A stretch of DNA of 64,000 nt, from positions 88,058,333 through 88,122,332 of the forward strand of contig CM056376.1 of the NCBI GenBank assembly GCA_029718625.1, written 5' to 3'. Source of the DNA: Synaphobranchus kaupii. Its lineage: Eukaryota; Chordata; Actinopteri; Anguilliformes; Synaphobranchidae. A model generated the notes under the pieces. The model was not told where the DNA came from. It was given only the letters and a program-made list of their open reading frames with translations, and searched no databases. Both the position numbers and the translations under genes were made by a program. Below are positions 47,501-59,498 of the stretch, piece by piece. The stretch's first letter is position 1; each line of letters begins with the position of its first letter.

Positions 47501-48544
47501 CATTCTTTATGAACGAACTTCACTTGCAAATTAATCTAAGTAAATACCCAGGAGACAGCATCCAACACAAAGTATCTTTTCATAATCCTGACTGACAAAT
47601 TGAATTCTAGTGCTAAACTGAAGCGCTTGAATCTGCCTGACCTCATCAAAAGTGATAGGAAAAGAAGTAGGCTTATGCGCAAGAAAAGAAAAGAAAACAA
47701 ACAAAAGCATTTGAAATACCAAGTTTGACGATAAAAAAAATGGAACTCAAATGGCAGCCTCATTTAAAGCTTGTCTGAGAAACATTTTTCTTCAGCAAAG
47801 ACCCTGGGGGGGTTTTTGGAGGGGGTGGGTGTTTAATCTCCCAACTGTAAGAAGTGTTCAGCCGAACCAACGGAAAGCGCAAACCCACACTAATGGAGGA
47901 GGTGTATGGCAGCGGCACATGCTGACAGCTTACACACTGCTGTAGGAGTTTAATTAGAGAAGGCCCTCCAGCTGTTTACCTGCACAATCCACTGTAGCTG
48001 ATTGGAGCTTTCTACAGGGGTGCTGCGTCTGCTTTGTGTACTACAGACTAGCGATAATGATCTATTTCAGACAGCCCGGAGGAAGTGGTGTTAATCAGTA
48101 AACTACGACCAGGTCCTATTCACCAGTACTGTACGGTATGCATTCTGTGTATTTGAACTGTGCATATGTATGTGTGTTGTTTTTGGGCAAGCTACTGAAT
48201 GTAGGCTACTACCCTCGGGAACAGATCCTGGGTCAACTTTTTGGGCACACCTGGCTTAGCAGGTAAACACACTCAAAATAAAGGTCCCGATAGGGAATCA
48301 TTTCCCTCAATCCTCCCAGGCCGTGATAGGGAACATTTTTTTTCTGGTCCTGACAGGAAAACACCTCGCAGGCCCCAGGGAGGGAATGCCTCAAACAATC
48401 AAGGTGTCAGCAGGGAAATGCCAATCCGGATAAACATGTTTTAACAGGACCATACCACTCATAGATCACCGGTCCCATTAGAATCATGCAAACCTTACCA
48501 GGCAAATCATTCAGGCTAAATCTCTGACTGGTACAGCAGTAATA

Positions 48545-48547
<3 letters not shown>

Positions 48548-48628
<81 letters not shown>
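48548..48628. repeat. AT microsatellite, about 80 bp
   Basis: About 40 uninterrupted AT units, the longest AT run here; able to form cruciforms. Confidence 0.95.
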
Positions 48629-48630
<2 letters not shown>

Positions 48631-49199
48631 GCCCCCTCACCCCACAGGCTAGCTAAGATCACCAAATAAATGGCAAGTTCACTTACGAAAAGCCACAACA
48701 GCTCACAAGAGCCGGCTGCTCACTGTAAGCCAGGTGTACGGGGGATTTCTAACCACCATGATACAACTATGGTTCTCACCCCTGGTGAGAGTTGTTCCGA
48801 GTCTCAGCTGAGGCCTATTCATGCAACTCCGTCCTGAGACTGCGACGGCGAAGGATGCTGACTGCCTTTTCACTTTCCACTTCATTAATGATGAAGAGAA
48901 CTCAGCTCCCGCACGGGTTTCCTAAAATAAAAAAAAACGCTGGAGCCTATGCCCTTTTCCACCACTCCCTCTTCATTTTGTCCCTGGTTAACCACAGAGA
49001 TGAGATGTATTTGACTGTTTAAACACGGGGTCAGAGAGAGAGGTAGAGAGAACGAGAGTCGGGGGCCGCAGCAGAAGAAAGGCCACTGTCAGGAAGGGAA
49101 AAGACAGGGGTCAGACAACCGCTGGAGAAGGAGAGGAGAGGGGAGCAAGAGTCAGATGGAAATAAAAAGAGAAAAGAGAAATAGACATTCAAAATGGCC

Positions 49200-49219
49200 G
49201 GGGGGGGGGGGGGGGGGGG
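49200..49219. repeat. G homopolymer of 20
   Basis: An uninterrupted run of 20 G, preceded by GCC. It could adopt quadruplex structures and is also a likely place for sequencing error in run length. Confidence 0.9.
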
Positions 49220-49923
49220 CTCTTTAAAGGGCAGAGTCAAGAGTCTGAGACAGAGGTACAGCTTTTCTCTCTGTTCTTTTTCTCTACCTCCCTCCATATT
49301 ATACAGTGTTGCTAAAGCTGGATGTGAAATATATGGCACAACAATAACACACGTTGAGAAGAACTTAAATCACTTGCTATAGCATTGAAAGCATTTCTTT
49401 TCTGGAATAAATGTTAACTGTAACGGTCCACTCTTTTCTGACTGTAACTAAGATAGCAGATCTGATGGCAGATACAAAACTCCTGGCCAGTGTTCCACTA
49501 TATAATCCATAATAGCATTGTAGGTTACTCTTAAAATTATCCTATATTTACTGACATAAATAAATACATGGAAATATAATGATAAACAGAATTGTTCAGT
49601 GCATTATGTACACATCTTGCTCTGACTGATTCTGCTGTAAAATCAACTCTGGAGCTTAATACGCTGTCAGATGTTGTGATGCTTCTGTCCAGGGCAGCCT
49701 TACAGCAAGCTGTAGGTCTGAACAGTCTGAGTGATATATAGATTGAAAATGTATATCGAAACTACCTATATAGGGCCATCTTATAGTACTCACTTCCTGT
49801 TTTTTGCTTGTTTTGTAGAGCTGACTGTGTGTACTATTCATGTTCATTACTAGGGATAGCTCCTACGTTGTGAGAAAGTTGTGCTTTGTCGGATCTGCTT
49901 TGTAGTCACGTCAATGACCTTCA

Positions 49924-49992
49924 ATATGCACTTGTTGTATGTCGCTTTGGATAATAGCGTCTGCCAAATAATTGTAATGTAATGTAATGATA
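49924..49992 (+). mobile_element. L2-type SINE/LINE 3' tail
   Basis: TATGCACTTGTTGTATGTCG, CTTTGGATAATAGCGTCTGC and CAAATAATTGTAATGTAATG repeat the tail seen at 21945-22018. No SINE body was recognised upstream. Confidence 0.75.
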
Positions 49993-52909
49993 CTGTAGCT
50001 AAACAATCTGCAATTAATATGTTAACCATATAATGCATAAGTGACTGTCTCATATCCAGCACCAGAGACAATGGTTGGTTGTCAGAGACCTAAAGTGGCC
50101 ACATTTCCCCTCAGTTTATCATAATAGCTTGAGCTTGAAATGCTGCAAGGAGGTAAAAAGAAAATCTTCAAAGCAGGAAAATATTGTATTGGGCACTGAT
50201 AAAACTGCTAATAAATTCCCCATATTAATCCGCATGCCTTTGTAAATAGCGGTTATTAGTCATTGGTCCAAGGTCCCAGGGAAACAATAAGCTTCTGGAG
50301 TTTAATCAGAACTTCATAACGTTTATGGCCGCTGTGTTTCAACGTTTCAGCTTATTGCTGATCTTGTCTGTCTTTTTGGGTACAAGGGCTGAGATTTAGT
50401 TACTTATTTCCAATATTGTTACAGGAATGTCCTGTCACATTGCATTGTTCTCCATATTTTTTTCTCAATCCATTTACAGATTTTTTTTGTTAAATTGTTA
50501 AATTACTTCAACCTGATCAGGATTTATATGTGCCCTTTCAACACTTAATTACTTAATATTCAGCGTTTTATTAGTTATTTCCCGAATGGCATCAGTCCAA
50601 TTTTTTTCCTTGTTGTTTTGGTAGCATGATTTTAAAAAAATATCGTTCCCAAAGGGAAATTTGGTGAATTGCTTCTTCAGTTTTATTGAATTTATTTCTT
50701 ATGAAATAGTATTTCTTTATTGGCAGGAGATAGCGGCGTTCCCTGGGGGTCTTGGAAGTAGTTGAGGCAGAGCTCCTGGTTGGTGGGCTCTGTGTGGTTT
50801 GCTACTTGAGCTGCCAAGAGCCTAGAGAATTATTATTTGGACTTATTTTGTGTTTCATTGCTTTTTTATCGCTAGTTTTATCTTATGTTAATGGCGATGC
50901 CTTAAAAATGTCATTTAAATTGAAGTTAATTGATCCCTTCTGGGTTGCTTGAAGCTGCTTGAAAGAGGTATTATATGTTTTCAATTATTAGTAGTAATTC
51001 TTTCTGTTAATTCTGTTTTTTTAAAATCCTCTGCATGGTTCTGGTCACTGCGAAGAGGGTAAAAAGAGGTATTCTTTCATCCCTCCAAATGCAGTCTGGT
51101 TCAGGCCTTTGCATGCGCATCACACTGTGGTCGCTGCTCCTCTGTTCTATAATGAGAGTTGACATTGAATGTTGTTTCCAAACAGATTGATGTTTCCCAC
51201 TGTGTTGCTGTATTCTCTCTCACTCTCTCTCACTCTCACCGTCTCTACCTGAGCGTGGGCTCACAGCCAAGACCACTGAAAAACAATACAACCACCTCAC
51301 CTCCCAGCCCATATCATAACAACACGGACTTGTGCTGGAGTGCAGTGGGGTGTACAGACACTATTGATATTGGGAGGGATCCCACTACTGCCAGGCCTGG
51401 AGAGCCCTCACAGAGTAAAGCGACCCCTGTGTCGGGTCTGATGTCTCTCACTACTGCTGGGGCTACTTGAGGTCAGCCACAGCACAATTGCAGAGTCATT
51501 ACACACAGTCATCACGAAGAAGGCCACTGTAAGCATGTAGGCATGTCTGTAAGCCTGATTCGACTGGGGAGCTGAACTCACACTTTTCCACAATTAGAAC
51601 TACATATCCCTACATATCCCATGAAGACATTAATCAGGTACCTTTACACCACTATTTTACCCATCTGCCGCAAACCGTGCATCGATATGCAAAATAACTC
51701 GTTGGATTAGCTCACATTTCAGAGATTGTGCCCGAACATAACACCTAATACCGTAGTCATCAAACTGACTTCGTCCTTCATCCTCATAATGATCAGAAGA
51801 CGCACACTAGGCTCTTGTGGGACAGCAGTGGGACGAGCTGCATTTTCAAAAGCCAGACGGGACACTCCTGTTATTTGATAAACGTTTCATCTTTTAACTG
51901 AATCATTAATAAAGTCTAATATATTCCATATGGTGGAAAATTACAATACAGCTCAGTACTGGTATTATTTATTGATGTCTTTTTCTTTTTTATCAAGGGT
52001 GCCAATCATTTTAGTTAGAGGTGACTATGTAAAATCCACTGTCGCAAAAGTATTATTACTATTATTATCATTATCATTATTATTATTACTACTATCATTA
52101 TTAACAACAATGAAAACTACAATAATAATAATAATAATAATAATGTGGTCCAAAGATTCACCTCAGGGCCTTTCCTAATTACTCTGCATCCTGGCGTGAG
52201 TCTCAGTCCTGCTGGATTTCATTCCACTGATAAATCCCCTGCTGCTAGGGGTAACTGCTCCACTAATACACCCTTCTGCTTCAAATAATGTCAGAGAGAG
52301 AGAGAGAGAGAGAAAACACACTAGTCTACCAGCATGGGCTTTTACATCCACAAATTAAAAGCATTAGTTATTCCTAAAACTAATTTAATTGCTTGAGCAT
52401 TTTTAAGACCTAGTGGAGTGCAGCTAAAATTTAAATTACACAAATGAATAAATTAATATGCATGGCATACTTTACATCATCAGAATTAACAGTGCACACC
52501 GGTTACACAGTTTAATTATTTCCCTCTTTTTCAATAGCCCCAGTGTGTGTGTGTGTGTTTGTCCTTCTGTTTGTGCAGAATGTAATTCTTTTTTAATGAA
52601 ATATTATTCAGAAATTGCCTTGGCAATTCAGAATTCCGTGGCTGTCTGCACTCAGCTGAGATATAAGACTCGCTCCCGACACAAATAAGGACATTGGTAA
52701 TGGACCGTGCTCCAAAGACAGAGCAAACATTAGTTATACTGGATCAGTGTGCACTGTATACAGAAGAAGATAGATTTCATATTTCATATTAAGGCATGAG
52801 GAACCTAATCCAAACTCACCAGGCCGAGTGGCAACTTGAGAAATATGAAAAGGAGAAGAAAAAAAGCACTGAGCAGGTTCCCCTCGCTGGGTGTGATCTG
52901 GGAGGCTAC

Positions 52910-53260
52910 GTAAATGAGTGCGAGCCTCGCTCTTGGCGTGTGCTCTCCGAGCTTCTCGCAGCCGGGATGGAGGAGTCCGGGTGAGCGGAAAGTGCCGGCG
53001 CAGGGGTTTCCGAGCACGGCGGGCCACCGGGGGCCGCCGACAGATGGCTCCGTCCGCCGCCCCGGCCCTTCCCCCGACGGACCCCGAAACGCTGAGGATG
53101 CACCTCTTTGGGCAGGGCGATTATCTGAGAGCATCCCGCCGCCCGGCTGACCCCTGCACCTCCGCGGCCTGGCTCGGGCGGAGCCGTGCGGAGCCTTCCA
53201 TCTCGGGGGCTTGTTCGCAGCCGCACGGAGAGACGTCGTCGCGTCAACGGTCCTGGTCAG
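52910..53260. promoter_or_regulatory. CpG-rich non-coding block
   Basis: High CpG density (GGAAAGTGCCGGCGCAGGGG, CCGGGGGCCGCCGACAGATG, GACGTCGTCGCGTCAACGG). Overlapping open frames of 113-157 codons on both strands are due to composition; none has a known domain. A donor-like CCGG|GTGAGCGG on the plus strand at about 52981 would suit a first exon of a non-coding RNA, but nothing confirms it. Confidence 0.4.
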
Positions 53261-53457
53261 AGGAGCTGACCGCACCACCGAGCAAACTAATGTGCACGTT
53301 CCTCAGTCCTTGTGGTTACCGCAGAGATAATTCACCGAAAGCCATGTCCCTCTTAGACGTCATGGCGAAAGTCAAGTAAATATTACGGATTCGTCCTCAT
53401 TTAGTGTCAAAGAAACCAACCACTCTGTAGTGCATAGAGCAAGTTAGGCAGCTAGAA

Positions 53458-53458
<1 letters not shown>

Positions 53459-53520
<62 letters not shown>
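53459..53520. repeat. GA microsatellite, about 62 bp
   Basis: About 31 GA units without interruption. Confidence 0.95.
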
Positions 53521-53523
<3 letters not shown>

Positions 53524-54949
53524 TATATAACAGGCGACACATTAGCTAGTCAGCGGAGTGTTGTTGTTGTTATAAGTGTTATTTTCCAATTCAGTCGAAT
53601 AAACATGTCGAACTGTGGCCTTGAACCTCCATACTTCAATCATATTTTTCTGCCGAAGGCTACCTGGAATCATAATATTTGGGTCCCTCAGGTGACGTAT
53701 TGTATGCTGAATAAAGCCCGCCCCGTTGGCGTTCTATTTGCCTGAGGCCTCAGCTCTCGGGCTCACCGTTGTTGTTTACCTCAGTCATTTCGCCCACTAT
53801 ACATACAGCGGTGGTCTCGTCTATGCACGCAGGGGTTTTTTCTTTCCCTTTCTTTGCCGAGTCGCTGTGCATTTGAGCTGAATCAGCCTCAGTTTGTCAC
53901 ACGCTGAAGGCCCCCCCCCCACCCCCCCACACATACACACACACACACGCACACTCTTCAACGCCCATCTGCTTTTCCAATCGTGTTGAGGCCCTGCAAT
54001 CATATGACCCAGCCCTGGTAATGCCCTGGGGCCAAATTAGGGCCTGCGCTGTATCTTTTTAAGAATGCAGCAGCAGGGCCCGGTTCAAGATTAGCTGCAA
54101 GAACTCTTTAACATTTTAATGAGAAGCTTTCTTCTGTGTAAGAGCAGCAGAGGTGAGTGCAGAGAGGGGATGAATAATGCAAAACAGCCCAGTGTGGAAG
54201 GAAGGGAGATACTGTACATGCGGAATTAGGGAACCTGGTGGAGGAAGTAGAAGAAGACACCCATTTCTGGCTTCCTTGACGTTGCCTTCACGAGACATTG
54301 TGTGCGATAACTAACAAGCAACCGGCTGATTTTGTATTGGCCTTTTAGTGAAAAAAAAGGCACTTAAATACAATGCTGATAATGACTAAGGGAGCCTTAA
54401 CAAAGCAGGCATGAAAAGACACGCACGCACACACACACACACACACAAATGACAAAGTTCCAACTGACATGTGAGAAAATAACCTTGCCAGAGAGACATG
54501 CTGAGCACTCACACACAGCAGAAAAATGGCAGCTGAAGGAGCTGACTGCTCCAGCTCAGCTTTTTTCGTCGCCCTCTGCTGGTGAAGGGGCTTCGAGGTG
54601 CGGACGCCACCTCCACAATTGACTGATTTCAATGGATTTCCAGTCAGTTGATAAACCGACCGACATATAAGAAGCACATAAATATCCCTACTCTAATATA
54701 GTGCAGGCAATCATAGTTATGTTTCGACAGCCACCAATTAACATAAGAAGCTCCGGCAAGCACTTGGAAGGGCCGCCTGTTAACATCGCGGGCTTCCTCA
54801 AAGCGATGATAAACACAATCCTTCAGACAGCTTAGAGACACAATGGAATTAAACAGATTTTGCATCATTGCCATATCACATTACTGTATGTTATTGCACA
54901 TTTCATTATCCGCCAAATGAGCAGGCCTATTCTTCTCCCCTCTTCTTCC

Positions 54950-55330
54950 TCCCACGAGCGGCAGGAGCCAAAGCCGGCGAGGCGCCTCCGCTCGCGGGGA
55001 GGACGTCGTCACCGTCGGCCGGGCTTCGGCGCCCGGGCCACGGGGGCCGGGGGCGGAGAGCCGCGGGAATTCGGGAAGGTCGCGTTCGCGGCGGCGTTCA
55101 GACTGCGCAACGCAAAAACGCGCTTTGCCAGAGAAAACAGCGCGGAGCGGGGGGGGGGGGACACCTCCGCGTGTGTTTCGGATTCAGGAATTCGGTCCCC
55201 GCGGGTCGTCGACGCGCTCTTTTCACAGGCAAGCTTCCCTGACTAACCGGGCCTGACTTTCGCGGTGGGGCCATGAATGGGGCCTCTCCATTGGACAATG
55301 GGGGTTCCACTCGCCGCCGTGTTCCCGGGA
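54950..55330. promoter_or_regulatory. CpG-rich non-coding block
   Basis: Very GC-rich with dense CpG (GGACGTCGTCACCGTCGGCC, GGTCGCGTTCGCGGCGGCGT) and a G11-12 run at about 55149-55160. Open frames of about 125 codons in two frames on the plus strand lack any domain. A short inexact repeat of CACTCGCCG (55309 and 55342) is present. Confidence 0.4.
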
Positions 55331-56443
55331 GACCGGGGGCTCCACTCGCCGGACAATGGGCCCTGCCAGTTCCCCCATTCCGCAGATTCCTCTCCTTTCC
55401 CAATGTCTGAGGAACGCATAGTCAGACCCTTTAGCAGAAAATCATATCTTCAGCTCTTTTCTCCCACGCTTGACTATGTGGATGATCTTTTTTTTAATGA
55501 AGAAAAACAGTGGTGCCGGTATAACTACACCATGGGACACTGCCCTGTTAGTGACAATGGAAGGAGACAGTGGAGGAAGCACAGTTAAACGAAGCCCCAA
55601 TAACACCTAAGCTATTGTGTATCTGCATTCTGTGGGTGTGTGACCCACCTCATTAAGACTATAGGCCCGCGTGGCAGCACTCTGGTTTATACATTATTTT
55701 GTAGTCGCTACCTTAATGCACTCCACACATATGGAGCGTGCTCAAAGACTCGAATATATCAAGGCGATGACTCCCGGCATCAGTCTTGTTGGTACTCGGC
55801 TGGCCAATTTAATTGGATAGTCGGAAGTCAATGGGATGTTTCAGCTCCCATATTGACTGAAATCGAAAAGACTCATGAGGTACCCCTAAGCCAATCGGAG
55901 ACGTGAAGTCCATGTGGGGCATTATTGGGGAAAGGGCTGCTACCTGGAACTTATTGTTTACTGTTTGCTGTGCTGGGAGGTAAACAAAAGCAGAGAATAT
56001 AACAGCATTGTGGTTCTTCACTCCTCGCCTAGTATGATTCTGCATTTGCTTTGCGAAAAAAAAAAAAAAACTTTGGATGGATTATAAGGAAGAGTTGGAC
56101 CTGGCAGGAGAAACCATGTGTTATACAATATAACACAAAATGAAAGTTATTTGAACAGATTCACAGGAATGTTTGGCTGGATTTATTAGCGCAAAATATT
56201 CACTTGTATTTGCCTGCTTAAAAAAAGGATAACCTTGATCTAATTTTAAATATCAGCACTTCTCTTCCAGAGTGTTAATTTTGTTCCTCTTATGGAGACT
56301 CTGTGGAAGGATCTATTGGGACATGGATTATTATTAGCAGGTACTGCAGTATTATTTCCTCAATCTTTCTTTAGTGGTATACACAGTTGGTATGCATAGT
56401 TGCTATGATGTGTAGGGTCCTCAGTTAATTCGACTTCCCAACA

Positions 56444-56483
56444 CCCCCCCCCCCCCCCCCCCGAAGCACACACAAACACACAT

Positions 56484-56522
<39 letters not shown>
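56444..56522. repeat. C19 homopolymer and CA microsatellite
   Basis: A C run (56444-56462) is followed by CA-rich sequence and about 18 CA units (56487-56522). Confidence 0.92.
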
Positions 56523-56523
<1 letters not shown>

Positions 56524-57962
56524 CTAGACAGCTCTACACACAAACAGGGTACTGCAATATTTTTGCCAGAAATGGAGTACATAGTGCTCGAACTTAACGT
56601 CCCCCCAGGGTGACATATTAACTTGCTGAGCAGCTACTGCAGGAACAACATTTTGCCACTAGAGGGAGTTTGGATCGATGGCCAGAGGCAATTCAGCTTT
56701 GTTTTAATAACCCTCTCCTGTTGGATTCCCACAATGCCCCGATCACTGGAGCCATTTTATCAAGCGCACAGATCAGGCCGATGACACTGCCCAGACAAGA
56801 CAGGACAAGGCCATTCCCCTCCCCGCTCCGGGCGTGGGCGACTGCATCAAACGGAGCCAAAGGCACAAAACAAGTGCCGCAGCGGATATTCCCACAGGGG
56901 CCCAGCCCAGCTCCACTCTTCTAAAGCCAAGGTAATTGAAAAACGGGGACAAAACTACCTTTACTCTCGAGAAGAGAGAGGACCTGCCTCAGTGGATGAT
57001 AAATCGGGGCGACGGTGATGAATACCGTCGTTTTACTGCCAAGCTTGCAGGAGGAAATTTATTCGGGAAACAAGCTGAGACAGGAGCAATGTGCTAGTGG
57101 ACCAGGACTTTTGCCCCCTGTTAAAGAAATGAGCCCCCCCACCCCTCATCTCCCTTCATTTGGTGAACCTTGGGGTGTGATAAAATGAACTATAATTCCC
57201 ATCAGGTGAGAAACTTTGGTGATGATAAAACAGGAAATACATTTCCCATCAACTGGAGTTGGAGTGGCGTTAAATGAGACATCAAATTTGCATTGGTCCA
57301 AGCATAGCTGCTCTCAGCTCTACGAAGGGGACGGCAGTGTGCCGCAATGGCCTAAGGCTCTGTTTTGACGAACCCCAGCCGTGTGAACAAGAGGTTTAAT
57401 GTGCTAAAGGCCGGTGACCGTGTTACGATGTTTGCCAATTACAAGAAAAGGTGCTGTGAGTGAACTGGGGGACAGTGGATTGTGTGTGTGGGGGGGGATG
57501 TATGCCATTGCTCGCTGGCTAGAGGAACTGCCCAATATTAAGTTTCTAAAGTGAATAAAACTCTGAGATATAAATGAGTTGACCTTTTCTACCAAGCCAT
57601 GCTGCTCTTTCTTTCCACTTCCCAACGTAGGCGTCTGTGGATGGTTCAAAAAAGCCCCCATGCAAAATCATCGGCTTCTGTCTGGCGTGAAGTTGTGGCT
57701 TGGCACTTTAGCCTTTTGCCATTGCCTGACATTTGCAGATTCTTACTGTTGTCATGAAGCGAACAGATTACAGAAAATAGCTGCTTCTTTTTGGCAAGCC
57801 TTTGAACAGTTATTTTCCAGTGGCTATACGCTAGTGAAACACAGCACTAAGCTGATTCAATGAAGATTCCTAGCATGACCGAAATTCATGACTGAATACT
57901 ACTACTATTGCTTGCATACTATAGACCCAGTATATGATCACAACATGAATGGGGCAAATTTC

Positions 57963-58869
57963 AAATGATCCTTTCCAAAAAATTTGAATATCATGGAAAA
58001 GTTTTTTTTTTTCCATAATTCCATTCAAAAAGTGAAACTTTCATAGATTATAGATTCATTACACACAAAGTGAAATATTTCTAGCCTTTATTTGTTTCAT
58101 TTTTCATAATTTTGGCTTACAGGAAAACCCCCAAAACAATATTAGAAATTAGAATAGTGTGTCGAAAATCAGCATTTACTTCAGTTATTTCAGAGAATGA
58201 ATGTTTTAGACTGAGTGTCACACTATCATCTAATTTACTCAAAACACCTGCAAAGTTTATCTCAGTTTGGTTCAGTATGGGGAAGACTGCAGACTTGACA
58301 ATTGGCCAGAAGACCATCATTGACAGCCTCCAGAAGATGGGTAAGCCACAAAAGGTCATCGCTAAGGAGGCTGGCTGTTCACAGAGTGCAGTGTCCAAGC
58401 AGATCAATAGAAAGTTTAGTGGAAGGGAAAAATGTGGCAGGAGAAGGTGCACAAGCACAAGGCTTCAGCGGATTGTCAAGCAAAGACGATTCCAAAATTT
58501 GGCCGAGATGCAGAGGGAGTGGACTGAGGCTGGAGTCAGTGCTTCAAAAACCACCACGTACAGACGTATCCGGGACATGGGCTACAACTGTTGGATTCCT
58601 CGAGTCAAGCCACTCCACTCATTCTCTGAAATAACTGAAGTAAATGCTGATTTTCGACACACTATTCTAATTTCTTGAAATACTGTTTTGGGGGTTTTCT
58701 GGAGCTGTAAGCCAAAATTATGAAAAATGAAACAAATAAAGGCTAGAAATATTTCACTTTGTGTGTAATGAATCTATAATCTATAAATGAAAGTTTCACT
58801 TTTTGAATGGAATTATGGAAAAAAAAAAACTTTTCCATGATATTCACATTTTTTGGAAAGGATCTGTAT
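57963..58869 (+). mobile_element. Tc1-like derivative with ~240-bp inverted repeats and half a transposase
   Basis: The left arm (57967-58200) and right arm (58619-58864) are inverted copies. GATCCTTTCCAAAAAATTTG at the left pairs with CATTTTTTGGAAAGGATCTG at the right, and the pairing continues through CACAAAGTGAAATATTTCTA to CTTCAGTTATTTCAGAGAAT. The right end keeps GGATCTGTA, the usual end of this Tc1 type. Between the arms lies only the N-terminal DNA-binding part of a transposase (58277 onward). The long arms suggest the element was rebuilt by duplication of one end. Confidence 0.88.
58277..58678 (+). pseudogene. DNA-binding half of a Tc1-like transposase
   Basis: From Met at 58277 the frame reads MGKTADLTIGQKTIIDSLQK, then MGKPQKVIAKEAGCSQSAVS and KQINRKFSGREKCGRRRCTS. 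This is the first helix-turn-helix of the paired-like domain, a GRPR-hook-like basic stretch and the second helix-turn-helix (TSTRLQRIVKQRRFQNLAEM). It then passes ASKTTTYRRIRDMGYNCWIP and enters the right inverted repeat, stopping at 58678. All of the catalytic DDE domain is missing. The frame is intact over about 133 codons, so a DNA-binding-only protein is conceivable, but loss by deletion is the simpler view. An in-frame upstream extension to 58112 comes from the left inverted repeat and is not transposase. Confidence 0.8.
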
Positions 58870-59498
58870 GAGAGAGAGCATGTAAGTATTCATTATAGTA
58901 GTCCGGGCCTCTGTGTCTCCTGGATGGCACCCTATCAGCCAAAAGTGCTGTGGCACGATTAATTCAGGGTACTGTAATCTGCTGTTGACCATCTATTGAA
59001 TCTAATTCACTCATTTCCCACTGATCGGAACAGGGTGATGTTATGTTTGAACAGGAAACAGGACGTATAAAATTAATTGTAATGAATGGATGTTTGCAAT
59101 TATGAACGGCTAAGCTTTGGGAGGGTTTTTTTTGTGTGTTCGCTCAGTGGAACAGTAAATAGAAACATGAAATTAATTGATTGCAGAGATGCTAATTAAC
59201 ACTGAAATGATCTTTTCTCTTCTGGGGGGTTAAGGCTCAACACATTGTGATTATCTTATAACTTCCTAAATCTGAGGTCCTGCAAACAAGTAACATTTAC
59301 ATGTCCCTTCAATGACACTGTCACAGTATCTCAGCCACACTGCAAGAGCATTACTATTTACTGTAATATGAAATATGGACAAGTTAACTGTCAAAATCCA
59401 TGTCATTTTCAATATTTTCTTTTTCGCCACTAATTTTACTCTGTCACAAAATTAAACAGCATAATTTTGCTGTGCTGCTATGTACTAGTAGGGGCATG
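58870..59498. other. plxna4 intron 2, unassigned non-coding
   Basis: No repeat or gene recognised. It ends with GCATG, the left copy of the LTR3 target duplication. Confidence 0.5.

Larger units (their letters stand above)
47501..57962. other. plxna4 intron 2, middle right
   Basis: Contains an AT microsatellite (48548-48628), a G20 run (49200-49219), an L2-type tail (49924-49992), an ATT-type microsatellite (about 52040-52143) preceded by a Tc1-like end fragment (AGGGTGCCAATCATTTTAG, about 51996), CpG-rich blocks (52910-53260 and 54950-55330), a GA run (53459-53520), CA runs (near 53930 and 54427), and a C19 run followed by CA (56444-56522). No exon was recognised. Confidence 0.5.

Noticed and set aside
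52805..53278. 157-codon minus-strand frame as an alternative plxna4 first exon
   Set aside because: It contains a hydrophobic stretch but near its C-terminal end, not a signal peptide at the start, and no splice donor consistent with joining to exon 3 could be shown.
54860..55246. 128-codon Arg-rich plus-strand frame
   Set aside because: Composition effect in a CpG-rich block; a second frame over the same DNA is open too.
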